64,000 bases of DNA from Xanthomonas rydalmerensis (GTDB lineage: Bacteria; Pseudomonadota; Gammaproteobacteria; Xanthomonadales; Xanthomonadaceae), in assembly GCF_033170385.1 (NCBI RefSeq), contig NZ_CP126170.1:2380001-2444000 (forward strand), in the 5' to 3' direction. The notes beneath the pieces are model-generated. The model saw only the letters and a list, made by a program, of their open reading frames with translations, ran no database searches and was not told where the DNA came from. The position numbers were made by a program, and so were the translations under genes. Shown here piece by piece: positions 8,473 through 17,296 of the stretch (within the stretch, counting starts at the first letter, position 1; each line of letters opens with the position of its first letter).

Positions 8473-9750
8473 TCAATCCGTTCTGATCTTGACGTTGGGA
8501 AACTTCGTAAGATAAGGCTTCAGAGGTTGTACCAGCGAATAGGGGCGTTGCGCGCCACCGAAAACGGATCCGCAGGTGTCGCCGGAGTTTTCTGCCGCAG
8601 CGCCGACATAAATTCCCAAGGCATTGTATTGCTCTGTTACTACTGGACCTCCAGAGTCTCCGGGTGCGCCGCAAAAATCAACGGCCGTGTAGTACCTCGT
8701 TTCTGTGCCGACCGTGGTGAGCCAACTTGTACTTACTACTTTTCCACACCGCCATCCACTCGTTCCGCCGTACGTGCAGACTTTCTCTCCTTCCTTCATA
8801 TCGACAGGGTCTTTCACTTTGACCACAGAGCTCTGGATAGTCGCAAGCATCGTGCCGCTTTCTTTATGCACGAAGTTCGTATTTCCGAAGAGGATAGCAT
8901 CCATCTTATCCGGCCATCCGTTAGCTAGAAATTCACCGATCTGGTCGCCTACTATCACACCCGTCGGGCTTCCCCCGAGATTGAAGTAAACGTTCTTCCA
9001 CTTCCTCATTTCGTAGCAGTGTGCTGCTGTAATTGATGCTGGATATATATTATCGACAACGACGTTGAAGCCGGTTGTACAGGCGAGGGCCTGTGTGCTC
9101 GGCGGGCCCTCGCCCACTGCAATTCTAGTGCCTCCATGAACGGTTCCCATGAAGGTTATCGAGCCGGTTTGTTGCTCAAACTCCAGCATGCTTAGATCGA
9201 AACCCTCATGCCAGAGAAGTGATTTCACTTTCTCAAGGTTCTCGGCTCTGGCCCGAATTATCAGAGAATTCCTCTTCTGGCTCAGCGCCGCCGTATATAT
9301 GAGAGGCTCTTCTTTGCCGGTCGCTTCTTTTTGGGCATACTCCATGATTGCTTGCTGGACCAACGTTAATTCGGAAATGCTGTACTTAACGCGGGCGAGT
9401 GCAACCCCCGGCATGGAAAGAATTTCTTTCTTTTGACTTGTTCCGCTGTTCCCCGCATCGCCAATCACTTGACGTACGGTTCCATCATCGAGATATTCTA
9501 CCCAAGTTCCAGCATAGCTCGCACCCAGAATGGCCTGGGCTTTTTCTTTCGACTGGGTGGCGGATGCCAAAATTTTTGCGTTTGCTTCGTTGGCGTACTT
9601 TTCAGAACCTGCTGCTTTCATTGCCTCTTCTTGACTGAGGAATATGCTGCCTGGATTATTTACTGGGTGATCGTTGACTTGTGCGGAGCATCCGAAGGTG
9701 ACTAATAATCCTGCTGCTACTGCCGCTGCAAGTCCAGATTTTAGATGCAT
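8473..9750 (-). CDS. Secreted trypsin-like (S1) serine protease lipoprotein with N-terminal propeptide
   Basis: 425 residues. A lipoprotein signal peptide (VTFGC) puts the lipidated Cys near residue 21. Residues of about 60-190 form a helical/beta propeptide-like region. The C-terminal 220 residues are a chymotrypsin-fold protease: catalytic His in TAAHC (about residue 244), probable Asp in KMDAIL (about 282) and Ser in GAPGDSGGPVV (about 365), with several Cys for disulfides. The layout resembles streptogrisin/alpha-lytic-type proteases, whose propeptide acts as a folding chaperone and inhibitor. The gene is visibly richer in A/T than its neighbours, suggesting transfer. The propeptide region has a close paralogue in the next gene upstream (10049-10666). 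Confidence 0.9.
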   Translation of the reverse strand: MHLKSGLAAAVAAGLLVTFGCSAQVNDHPVNNPGSIFLSQEEAMKAAGSEKYANEANAKILASATQSKEKAQAILGASYAGTWVEYLDDGTVRQVIGDAGNSGTSQKKEILSMPGVALARVKYSISELTLVQQAIMEYAQKEATGKEEPLIYTAALSQKRNSLIIRARAENLEKVKSLLWHEGFDLSMLEFEQQTGSITFMGTVHGGTRIAVGEGPPSTQALACTTGFNVVVDNIYPASITAAHCYEMRKWKNVYFNLGGSPTGVIVGDQIGEFLANGWPDKMDAILFGNTNFVHKESGTMLATIQSSVVKVKDPVDMKEGEKVCTYGGTSGWRCGKVVSTSWLTTVGTETRYYTAVDFCGAPGDSGGPVVTEQYNALGIYVGAAAENSGDTCGSVFGGAQRPYSLVQPLKPYLTKFPNVKIRTD

Positions 9751-9779
9751 TCCCGATTTCCTTATTTTAGAATCAATAA

Positions 9780-9800
9780 ATGTGCATATTCAATGCACAT
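9780..9800. promoter_or_regulatory. Inverted repeat upstream of the protease gene
   Basis: Perfect 8-bp arms ATGTGCAT-attca-ATGCACAT, centred about 40 bases upstream of the protease ATG in an A/T-rich stretch. Size and place fit an operator or promoter-overlapping site, but no cognate regulator is next to it. The rest of the 9751-10048 gap holds no gene I can support. Confidence 0.4.
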
Positions 9801-10048
9801 GAATCATTCTGAACTTAAGGATTTCTTCGGGTTGGGACTATGATCCCATTAGCAAAATAAAGGTGAAATTCCTGATTTCAGATGGGGGAAATTTGCATGT
9901 TGTTCGTTCAGTGCCGCGGGCACAAGATGTGTGCGATTAAGCGATGATCATCTTCGGTGCTAGCTATCTAAGTCGCCGGGATGTAACGTCACCATCAGTT
10001 TGTGGGTTGATCTGTTATCGCGGCAGATGTTGCCTGGTCGCGGTAGTG

Positions 10049-10666
10049 CTATGGAACTTTTTTAGGCTGCAAATATGAAAAGTCAAAGGGGTACTCTTGT
10101 GCTTGGAAAGTCAGTGCGCCGAGGTCAAATCCTCGCTGTTGAAGCAGTGCTTTCACCTTTTCGATATTTTCGCTTTTGGTTCGTATCTCCAGACTGTTTT
10201 TCTTCTGGAAAAGCATCGCCGTGTAGACGATCGGTTCAATGCCTTCCGCCATCGGCCGGAAGAACTCCATGATGTCTGCTTGCATAGTCCTTAAGGACGC
10301 ATAGCTGTATTTCATCGGGACAAGATAGGCCCCCGGCAGTGCCATGAGCTGGCTCCTGCGGGTCGCGTCGATGTTCCCCGCAACCCCGATGCCCAGTCGC
10401 ACGGAATTGTCATCACGCTCCTCGACCCAGAAACCGCCATAGTTCGGCCCGAGGATGCGCTGTGCCTGGTCGTCCACCTTGCTGCTGGATGCGAGCAGTT
10501 GTTTGTTCTCTTCAGTCTGTTGTCTGGTAAGTCCTGGGGACGCTTCGGCTTCATGGCTGTCAGCTTCGGAGCCGCCAGAGCATGCGGTCAGGCAAGCGGC
10601 CAAAGCCAGAGTCGAGATAGGGTGTTGGTGCAAGTGATGCCTTTGGAATGGGTGCGTCGGGCTCAA
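10049..10666 (-). CDS. Orphan propeptide-like lipoprotein, paralogue of the protease N-terminus
   Basis: 205 residues. Basic N-terminus, hydrophobic stretch and lipobox (CLTAC) suggest a lipoprotein. Residues of about 50-195 match the protease propeptide segment by segment: AQRILGPNYGGFWVEE against AQAILGASYAGTWVEY, AGNIDATRRSQLMALPGA against AGNSGTSQKKEILSMPGV, and EPIVYTAMLFQKKNSLEIR against EPLIYTAALSQKRNSLIIR. It stops where the protease domain would begin. It could be a decayed protease gene, or a free-standing propeptide that inhibits or helps fold the protease in trans. The frame is clean, which favours a maintained gene. Confidence 0.7.
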   Translation of the reverse strand: MSPTHPFQRHHLHQHPISTLALAACLTACSGGSEADSHEAEASPGLTRQQTEENKQLLASSSKVDDQAQRILGPNYGGFWVEERDDNSVRLGIGVAGNIDATRRSQLMALPGAYLVPMKYSYASLRTMQADIMEFFRPMAEGIEPIVYTAMLFQKKNSLEIRTKSENIEKVKALLQQRGFDLGALTFQAQEYPFDFSYLQPKKVP

Positions 10667-11075
10667 GCCACGGCACGTTGGTGAAATTTAGCCATGAATG
10701 GCGGCCTCTGCCGACGCTATTGTTTGTGTGCGCCGCCTAGTGAGGGGGATGGGGTCTATATCGCCGATCCTAGTTTCAAGGTGGCCCCTACCGCGGGAGG
10801 GATCGGGTAACCCATTGTGCTTGCGCCAGCTCCGGTGCCCGCAAATATTTGAGCGACCGAGCGCGATCTACGGACGCACCGAACTGAGATGCCATTGTCA
10901 CGTCATTGCCAGATGCAGCCGGCACCGCGGACCCGTCGTTCTTCTTAACACTTCGCGGTGGGAATGTGGCTAGAGTCGGCGGCGCTCGCTGGCCGCTCAT
11001 GCGGCAGTGACCGACGCCGGAAGGATGCCGCGTTGCCGCATTCGACCGCCCGCAGGACGAACGGGAGACGACAGG
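10667..11075. other. Gene-free stretch upstream of the RHS gene
   Basis: About 410 bases separating the divergent propeptide and RHS genes. No frame on either strand looks like a protein. It presumably holds both promoters. GGGAG at about 11062 serves as ribosome site for the RHS start. Confidence 0.5.
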
Positions 11076-14000
11076 ATGAGTCGATTTGCATGGATTTGGG
11101 GGATGCTCTGCTGCGTGGCGCTCGTGCCGGCCAGGGCTGAGGTGCCATCGGAGTGCGCGGCGTTGTATCAGGATGCCGGCGCGGTTCCAGGTACACAGAA
11201 TTGCCGGAACGATGCCGGCAATGCCGACTTCGGTCTCGGCACCTACTACTGCAACAATCCCGACATCATCGCCGAGTACTGCGGCGGCGCGGCGACGAAG
11301 CCCTGGGACGTAGGGAAGAACAACCAATGCAGTGTGACCACCGGGTCCATCCAGGTGGGCAATCCGATCAACGCGGCGCTCGGTATCAAGCTCCAGACCG
11401 AGATCGATGTGCGCGATGCTTCTGGTCACCTGTCGCTGCAGCGCCACTACAGCAGCGTAGCCATCGATGCCAATCCGGGAAGCGTCTTGGGGCCGCGCTG
11501 GAGGCACAGCTTCCAGATTGCGCTGACGTCCGCTGACGAGGGCAGCACGCCGGTGCGCCGTCTCAACCTGCCCAGCGGCGACAGCTATCGCTTCGTCAAC
11601 CAGGGGCAGGACGTGTGGCAACCCGACGCGGACGTGCAGGAACGCCTGCTGCCGGTGATGCAAGGCGGGGCGCAGACCGGCTGGGACGTCGTGGGGGCCG
11701 ACGAAACCCGCTATCGCTTCGATATGAATGGGAAGCTGGTGCGCATCGCTTACCTCGATGGCGACATCCTGACTCTCCGCTACACCAGCGGCGGCGCGCT
11801 ACAGGACGTCACCGACGTACGTGGCCGCCGGCTGCAGTTCACTTATTCGAATGGACGATTGGCCTCAGTCAAGCGGCCGGATGGGCGGCAGGTGAAGTAC
11901 GCCTATGTCCAGCAGAACCTGAGTAAAGTCCAGTACCAGACCACGGATGCCACGACGCCGGCGTTCTCCACCCTGAGCTACGTCTATGGCGACAGCACCG
12001 ATCCGCTGCTGCTGACCGGCATCGTGGATGAATCCGGCCAGGCCTATGCAAACTGGGAGTACGACAGTCAGGGCCGCGCCGTGGCAAGTCGCCACGGCGG
12101 TGCGGACAGCGACATCGACCATGTGGCGATCAGCTTCGGTTCCCAGCAATCGCAGGTGACCGACGCGCTGGGCAATGTCGTCGCCTATTCGTACGAGTTC
12201 GCCCTGGGCCGTGCCAAGCAGACGGCGGTGGACCAGCTGTGCAGCCAATGCGGAGCTTCGCAGGTCAGCCAGCGCAGCTACGACGCCAACGGATACCCGG
12301 ATCTACTCACCGACTTCAAGGGTGTCACGACCGATGATGACTACGACAGCCGCGGCCTGCTGACCCAGCGGATCAGCGCGGCCAATGATACGGACGGGCA
12401 GAAACGTACGGAGCAGACCGACTGGCATGCCGATTTCAGGATGCCATCCGAGCGCCGCATCTACGATGCGTCGAATGCATTGGTGTCGAGGTGGAGCTGG
12501 ACCTACAACACGCGCGGTCAGGCGCTGACGGCTTCGCGTACCGACCCCACCACTGGTACGACCCGTACCTCTACGACGACGTACTGCGAGCAAGCCGACG
12601 TCGATGCACGCCGCTGCCCATTGGTGGGCCTGGTGACTTCGGTGGATGGTCCGCGCAGTGATGTTGCCGACAAGGTGACGTACGCTTACTACGCCACCGA
12701 TGACAGCACTTGCGCCACGTCCCCGAGCACCTGCCCGCACCGCAAGGGCGACCTGTGGAAGGTGACCAATGCGGTCGGCCAGATCACCGAGTACCTGGCC
12801 TACGACGGCGCCGGCCACGTGCTGTCGGTGAAGAACGCCAACGGCGTTGTCACCGACTACACGTATCACCCGCGCGGCTGGCTGACCGCCAGCAAGGTGC
12901 GTGGGGCCGACGACAGCAGCGAGAGCGATGACCGCATCACCACCATCGACTATTGGCCGACCGGCCTGGTCAAGCAGGTGACCCAGCCCGATGGCGCGTT
13001 TACCCGCTTCACCTACGACGCCGCGCACCGGCTGACCGATATCGCCGACAACGCCGGCAACACCATCCACTACACCCTGGACAATGCTGGTAATCGTTCC
13101 AAGGAAGACACCAAGGACGCATCGGGTGCGCTCAAGCGCACGCTTTCGCGCGTGTACAACCAGCTCGGCCAACTGGCGACACAAGCCACCGCGCAGGGCG
13201 ATCCGACCGACTTCGGCTACGACCCCAACGGCAACACCAAGACTGTCACCGACGCGCTCGGTCACGTGGTCCAGAACGATTACGACCCGCTCAACCGCCT
13301 GGCGAGCACGCTGGAAGATGTGGGGGGAATCGCCGCCGAGACCAAATTCGGCTACGACGCATTGGACAACGTGACCAAGGTGACCGATCCCAAAGGCCTG
13401 AACACGACCTACGCCTACAACGGCTTGGGCGACCTGACCAAGCTCACCAGCCCGGACACCGGCAGCACGACCTACACCTACGACAGTGCCGGCAACCGCG
13501 CTACGCAAACCGATGCCCGCAACGTCAAGGCCACCTACACCTATGACGCGCAGAACCGGCTGACCAAGGTGGTGTATCCGACCACCAGCCTCAACGTCGG
13601 CTACACCTACGACGTCAGCCAGAGCACCTGTGCCAGCGGCGAGACCTACGGCGTCGGCCGCCTGACCCGGATGCAGGACGGCAGCGGCAGCACCGACTAC
13701 TGCTATGACCGCTTCGGCGATCTGGTGCGCAAGGTGCAGACCACCAACGGCAAGGTGTTCGTGGTCCGCTACGCCTACACCAAGGCCGGGCAACTGAGCC
13801 GGCTGACCTACCCGGATGGCGCGGTGGTGGACTACGTGCGCAACGCCCAGGGCCAGACGACTGAGGTTGGGGTGACCCCACCTGGCGGCACGCGCCAGGT
13901 GCTGCTGAGCCAGGCCACCTACTATCCGTTCGGTCCGGTCGCCGGCTGGACCTACGGCAACGGCCGTCCGATGCAGCGTGTGCTGGACCAGGACTACCGC

Positions 14001-15239
14001 CCGTTGGCGGTCAACGACACCCGCAGCGATGGCCTGGCGGTGGGCTTCGCCTTCGACCCGGTCGGCAATCTCAGCGCACTGACCGCGCCGGGCAACACCG
14101 CGCAGGTGGTCAAACTGGACTACGACCCGCTGGGCCGGCTGACTGCATTCAAGGATGGCCCGACCGACACGGTGATCGATGGTTATACCTACGACGCCAC
14201 CGGCAACCGCCTCAGCGCCAAGGTCAACACCACCACTCAGACCTATAGCTATCCGGCCACCAGCCACCGCCTGAGCAGCGTCGCCGGTACTGCACGCAGC
14301 TATGACGCGGCCGGCAACACCACCGCGATCGGCGGCACGGCCGTTCAATACGTGTACGGAGCCCATGGCCGGATGACGCAGGTCAAGCGCAGCGGCACGG
14401 TGGTGGCGAACTATGCGTACAACGGCCGTGGCGAGCAGGTGCGGCGGGTGGGCAGTACCAACACCTACACGCTGTATGACGAGAACGGCCAATGGCTGGG
14501 CGACTACGATGCCAATGGTGCAGTCGTGCAGCAGGCGATCTGGCTGGATGACCTGCCGGTGGGCGTGCTGGCCAAGACCACGCTGCGCTACGTGCAGCCG
14601 GATCACCTGGGCACGCCGCGCGCAGTGATCGACCCGGTGCGCGACGTGGCGATCTGGCGCTGGGACCTGAAGGGTGAGGCCTTCGGCACCACCGCGCCGG
14701 ATCAGGATCCGGACAATGACGGTACCGCTTTCGTGTTCGACATGCGTTTCCCGGGGCAGCGCTATGACGCGCTGAGTGGGCTCAACCAGAACTACTTCCG
14801 CGACTATGAGCCGAGTAAGGGACGGTATGTGCAGAGTGATCCGATCGGATTGAGCGGCGGCATTGCCTCTTACGCGTACGTGTCGAGTAGTCCACTTTCC
14901 ACTCCTGATCCGAGTGGGCTCGCTCCTATGATTTTGCCGCGTCTCAATCCGGTATTGCCCAGGCTGATTCCAAGAACTGCGCCGCTTCCTGTGGATCCGG
15001 TAATGCCGGTTCCCTCGGAGTCTTTGCCCTACAGTGAGAGCAGGGGGCTACCCCGCACAGATAAGTGCAGTGCAGCGGAAATGGATATCTGCAGAGCGCG
15101 CTGTCCTACGCGAGTTGAGGGCTGCTATGTTTCCATTGATTGGAAAATCAAGGGAATCAGAGGTGGCAATCCCATAAAATCATCGCAGCGAAAGGTCAAC
15201 TGCAATTGCGCGGATGAAGAATTCTTCGCTTGCCAATAG
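11076..15239 (+). CDS. Sec-exported RHS/YD-repeat polymorphic toxin
   Basis: 1387 residues from the ATG that begins a clean signal peptide (FAWIWGMLCCVALVPARA). Upstream in-frame codons would place a charged, non-secretory stretch before it. Then follow an N-terminal Cys-rich segment, a DUF6531-like entry region (GNPINAALGIKLQTEIDV), and many YD repeats (xxYDxxGxxT/Lxx) from about residue 230 to 1200. The RHS core boundary is GRYVQSDPIGLSGG, ending DPSGL near residue 1285. RHS proteins form a shell that encloses the C-terminal toxin. Here the last 105 or so residues are different: poorer in G/C, with eight Cys including CNCADEEFFAC. No VgrG, PAAR or Tc partner is next to it, so export is probably by Sec rather than T6SS. 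Confidence 0.93.
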   Translation: MSRFAWIWGMLCCVALVPARAEVPSECAALYQDAGAVPGTQNCRNDAGNADFGLGTYYCNNPDIIAEYCGGAATKPWDVGKNNQCSVTTGSIQVGNPINAALGIKLQTEIDVRDASGHLSLQRHYSSVAIDANPGSVLGPRWRHSFQIALTSADEGSTPVRRLNLPSGDSYRFVNQGQDVWQPDADVQERLLPVMQGGAQTGWDVVGADETRYRFDMNGKLVRIAYLDGDILTLRYTSGGALQDVTDVRGRRLQFTYSNGRLASVKRPDGRQVKYAYVQQNLSKVQYQTTDATTPAFSTLSYVYGDSTDPLLLTGIVDESGQAYANWEYDSQGRAVASRHGGADSDIDHVAISFGSQQSQVTDALGNVVAYSYEFALGRAKQTAVDQLCSQCGASQVSQRSYDANGYPDLLTDFKGVTTDDDYDSRGLLTQRISAANDTDGQKRTEQTDWHADFRMPSERRIYDASNALVSRWSWTYNTRGQALTASRTDPTTGTTRTSTTTYCEQADVDARRCPLVGLVTSVDGPRSDVADKVTYAYYATDDSTCATSPSTCPHRKGDLWKVTNAVGQITEYLAYDGAGHVLSVKNANGVVTDYTYHPRGWLTASKVRGADDSSESDDRITTIDYWPTGLVKQVTQPDGAFTRFTYDAAHRLTDIADNAGNTIHYTLDNAGNRSKEDTKDASGALKRTLSRVYNQLGQLATQATAQGDPTDFGYDPNGNTKTVTDALGHVVQNDYDPLNRLASTLEDVGGIAAETKFGYDALDNVTKVTDPKGLNTTYAYNGLGDLTKLTSPDTGSTTYTYDSAGNRATQTDARNVKATYTYDAQNRLTKVVYPTTSLNVGYTYDVSQSTCASGETYGVGRLTRMQDGSGSTDYCYDRFGDLVRKVQTTNGKVFVVRYAYTKAGQLSRLTYPDGAVVDYVRNAQGQTTEVGVTPPGGTRQVLLSQATYYPFGPVAGWTYGNGRPMQRVLDQDYRPLAVNDTRSDGLAVGFAFDPVGNLSALTAPGNTAQVVKLDYDPLGRLTAFKDGPTDTVIDGYTYDATGNRLSAKVNTTTQTYSYPATSHRLSSVAGTARSYDAAGNTTAIGGTAVQYVYGAHGRMTQVKRSGTVVANYAYNGRGEQVRRVGSTNTYTLYDENGQWLGDYDANGAVVQQAIWLDDLPVGVLAKTTLRYVQPDHLGTPRAVIDPVRDVAIWRWDLKGEAFGTTAPDQDPDNDGTAFVFDMRFPGQRYDALSGLNQNYFRDYEPSKGRYVQSDPIGLSGGIASYAYVSSSPLSTPDPSGLAPMILPRLNPVLPRLIPRTAPLPVDPVMPVPSESLPYSESRGLPRTDKCSAAEMDICRARCPTRVEGCYVSIDWKIKGIRGGNPIKSSQRKVNCNCADEEFFACQ

Positions 15240-15247
15240 GTGGATCA

Positions 15248-15544
15248 ATGAAGAAGGTTGACGAAATTTATTACAGGGTCACATACCTTGATCCGAAGAT
15301 GCGCTTCCCAGAGATAAGAGCTTATGTGTTCCTCGGAGTGAATCTTTCTGACGAAGATGTGGATGGTGATACCTGGTATTTTCAAGACGTCTATAGCTAT
15401 TACGAATCTGGCTCAGCATTGACGGCGACGGAACCGGGCACTCCTGTGGAATGCCTCACTACGGAGCAGTTGAAAGGGGACATGTTTGATGTCGATCAAC
15501 TCCGTGCTTCATTGATAGAGGTCAAAGCTAGGTACGGATGGTGA
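15248..15544 (+). CDS. Probable immunity protein for the RHS tip toxin
   Basis: 98 residues starting 8 bases after the RHS stop, with a Shine-Dalgarno (AGGTGG) overlapping that stop. A longer version from TTG at 15230 is possible but leaves no room for the site. The protein is acidic and soluble (VNLSDEDVDGDTWYFQDVYSYYESG), without signal or membrane segment, as expected for a cytoplasmic immunity protein. It shares the low G/C composition of the toxin tip. I do not recognise a named family; the role comes from position, size and composition. Confidence 0.65.
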   Translation: MKKVDEIYYRVTYLDPKMRFPEIRAYVFLGVNLSDEDVDGDTWYFQDVYSYYESGSALTATEPGTPVECLTTEQLKGDMFDVDQLRASLIEVKARYGW

Positions 15545-15582
15545 AATGGCCCACGTGTGGCGTTAGCTGCTGCTGGCGTCAC

Positions 15583-15601
15583 CAGCCTTTTGGCAAGGCT
15601 G
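15583..15601 (+). terminator. Weak hairpin after the immunity gene
   Basis: CAGCCTT-ttggc-AAGGCTG, a perfect 7-bp stem starting 39 bases after the stop. No T tract follows, so terminator function is uncertain. Confidence 0.3.
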
Positions 15602-15773
15602 CGTCGGCGAAAAAGTAACGGGTGTCGCGCGATATTCGCCTTCGCATCCAGCCATAACCTCTCCAGTCAATCGTCTACTCGTGTAGACGAGCATGAGTCC
15701 AGCATTCTTGCTGGCCCAGCTGCTACGCAGTAACTTATTTCTATCGCCAGTGCGGCATCTTCCAGGACGGACC

Positions 15774-16097
15774 ATGAGCCTCAAACTACGGCTGCTTCTG
15801 AGTGCCACGATCCTGGGCTCGGCCGCTGCCTCCGCAGCCGAGCCAGTGCCGACAGATGCGCACGCCATCGAGGGCCTGGGCGAACGTCTCCCTGCCGGTG
15901 CGAAGAACGTCAGCCTCTCTCCCAAGTTCAAGGTCTACACCTTCGAGCAGCAGGGCGTGAAGTACGTGCAGATCAATTCTTTGCAGGACGAAGTGCTGAC
16001 CGTCCTGGTCGTGACGCCTGGCGCGCAGCAACAGTTGCCCATCGGTTCGGCTACCGGAACGCCTGTGGTCTTCGTGGATCCCCAAAAGCTGCCCTAA
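15774..16097 (+). CDS. Small exported protein, family with 16865 and 41689
   Basis: 107 residues with a Sec signal peptide (LRLLLSATILGSAAASAAE). Mature residues LGERLPAGAKNVSLSPKFKVYTFEQQGVKYVQINS line up with LGEALPKAKNLALDPAWRIYEFQRDGVTYLQIND of the protein at 16865, so the two are diverged paralogues. This copy lacks the CCPxGGHG motif at the mature N-terminus and has no MASE1-like partner next to it. The start has CAGGACGG just upstream. Function unknown; predicted periplasmic or secreted, with a small all-beta domain. Confidence 0.72.
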   Translation: MSLKLRLLLSATILGSAAASAAEPVPTDAHAIEGLGERLPAGAKNVSLSPKFKVYTFEQQGVKYVQINSLQDEVLTVLVVTPGAQQQLPIGSATGTPVVFVDPQKLP

Positions 16098-16251
16098 CCG
16101 TCATGCATGCTTGTGCGGAGAGTCTGCAAGAATTGGCTCCGACAACTCAGCGGGCCGAGGGTGCGCTTTCTACGACATGCGCCGCAACTAGGTAATTGCC
16201 GCATAGCGGTCACACGCAAGTGGGTCCCAACGTCCAACTCGCCGGCCGCGC

Positions 16252-16581
16252 TCAATCGCGCATCTTCCGGGCAAGCTGTTTTTCCGCGCGGCTGGGAGGC
16301 GGCTCCGGAGCCCTTCGCCGCGCGCCGGTCTCGATTTCCCGCAATAGGCGCTCAGCGTGCGCGTGAACCCATCGCTCCACGGAGCGCATGGCCGATTCCT
16401 GCGACCGAAAGTACGCGTAAGGGTGGCTGGTAACCCGCTGGTCGTGGCGGTTGACGTTCGCTATCCAGCGACCGTCCGGGAACACGGTGCGGCTCACGTT
16501 CGCGACGACGGTATGGTGGCATTTCAGCCAGGTCTTGCCCCACTGGTCTGTTTCCCACGAGAAGTGCTCAGGTAGTGCCAT
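16252..16581 (-). CDS. Small conserved-looking basic protein of unknown function
   Basis: 109 residues, Trp/His-rich in the first half (WETDQWGKTWLKCHHTVVANV, then PDGRWIANVNRH) and helical and charged in the second (SVERWVHAHAERLLREIETGARRR). No signal or membrane segment. The pattern of spaced Trp residues resembles small hypothetical proteins I associate with Xanthomonas genomes, but I cannot name a family. It stands alone between the two exported paralogues on the opposite strand. Confidence 0.55.
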   Translation of the reverse strand: MALPEHFSWETDQWGKTWLKCHHTVVANVSRTVFPDGRWIANVNRHDQRVTSHPYAYFRSQESAMRSVERWVHAHAERLLREIETGARRRAPEPPPSRAEKQLARKMRD

Positions 16582-16803
16582 GGCGCCATGCTATTCGAAG
16601 GCGTCTCATTGGCTGAGACACCCGGCCATCCAGGCGCCATGGAGAATTGAAGAAAGCCGTTGGCATTGGTGGAATGCCCGAACCAGCCTTGAGGCATGTC
16701 GCTTCGTCATGCAGGGGGCGAAACCGATTTGCGCCGGCAGGCAAGGCAGGGTGGCGCTTTGTGCTCAGCCTCGCAATTGTCGCTCGTTCCCCTTGCCAGG
16801 CCG

Positions 16804-16832
16804 CGTACCTTGGACCTGCCTGAAATGCAGGC
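16804..16832 (+). promoter_or_regulatory. Conserved upstream element of the exported-protein gene, copy A
   Basis: CGTACCTT at 16804 and, 14 bases on, the inverted repeat GCCTG-aaatg-CAGGC (16818-16832), 32 bases before the ATG. The same two pieces with identical spacing occur before the paralogue at 41689. Conservation in otherwise different flanks suggests a shared promoter or leader. Confidence 0.45.
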
Positions 16833-16864
16833 GAAAGCTCCCCTGATGGGGACAAGGACGAGTC

Positions 16865-17296
16865 ATGGAGATGAAGAAGACGAGCGTGCTGGCCCGTGTC
16901 GCGCTGGCCAGCGTTTTGCTGGTTGGTGCCCAAGTGGCGCAAGCCTGCTGCCCGGATGGTGGGCATGGAGCGCCTGCAGCGGCGGCGGGCCTGGGCGAGG
17001 CGCTGCCGAAGGCCAAGAACCTCGCGCTGGACCCGGCTTGGCGCATCTATGAGTTCCAGCGCGATGGCGTAACGTACCTGCAGATCAATGACGTGGCGGG
17101 CACGGTGCGCGCCGCCGTGGGCAGGGTCAACGACACGCTGTGGGTACTGCCGATGGGGGCGGACGTGGCGCGCGTGACCTTGCCGGTGAAGGGGGCCAGC
17201 GCCACGGGCACGGTGGTGTACCAGACCTCCGGCTTCGTCGTGCGCGTGGTGCCTGGCAGCGGTGGCAACGCCTGGCAGATCAGCGCCGCAGATTGA
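16865..17296 (+). CDS. Small exported CCPxGGHG protein, copy A of duplicated module
   Basis: 143 residues. A Sec signal peptide ends near AQA, and the mature protein begins CCPDGGHG, a Cys/His cluster that could bind metal or form a disulfide. A conserved body follows: GEALPKAKNLALDPAWRIYEFQRDGVTYLQIND, then VRAAVGRVNDTLWVLPMGADVARV. The protein at 41689 is a close paralogue over its whole length. AAGGA precedes the ATG by six bases. The 3' end overlaps the convergent MASE1-like gene by 17 bases; this arrangement recurs at the second locus, so the two products may work together. No known family is recognised. Confidence 0.82.
   Translation: MEMKKTSVLARVALASVLLVGAQVAQACCPDGGHGAPAAAAGLGEALPKAKNLALDPAWRIYEFQRDGVTYLQINDVAGTVRAAVGRVNDTLWVLPMGADVARVTLPVKGASATGTVVYQTSGFVVRVVPGSGGNAWQISAAD

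Noticed and set aside
8405..10000. Attachment site of the conjugative element just after the trb terminator
   Set aside because: No direct-repeat partner or tRNA end could be seen in the window; it would need sequence to the left.
12303..14606. 767-codon minus-strand frame inside the RHS gene
   Set aside because: Mirrors the YD repeats on the other strand; no domain of its own and no ribosome site.
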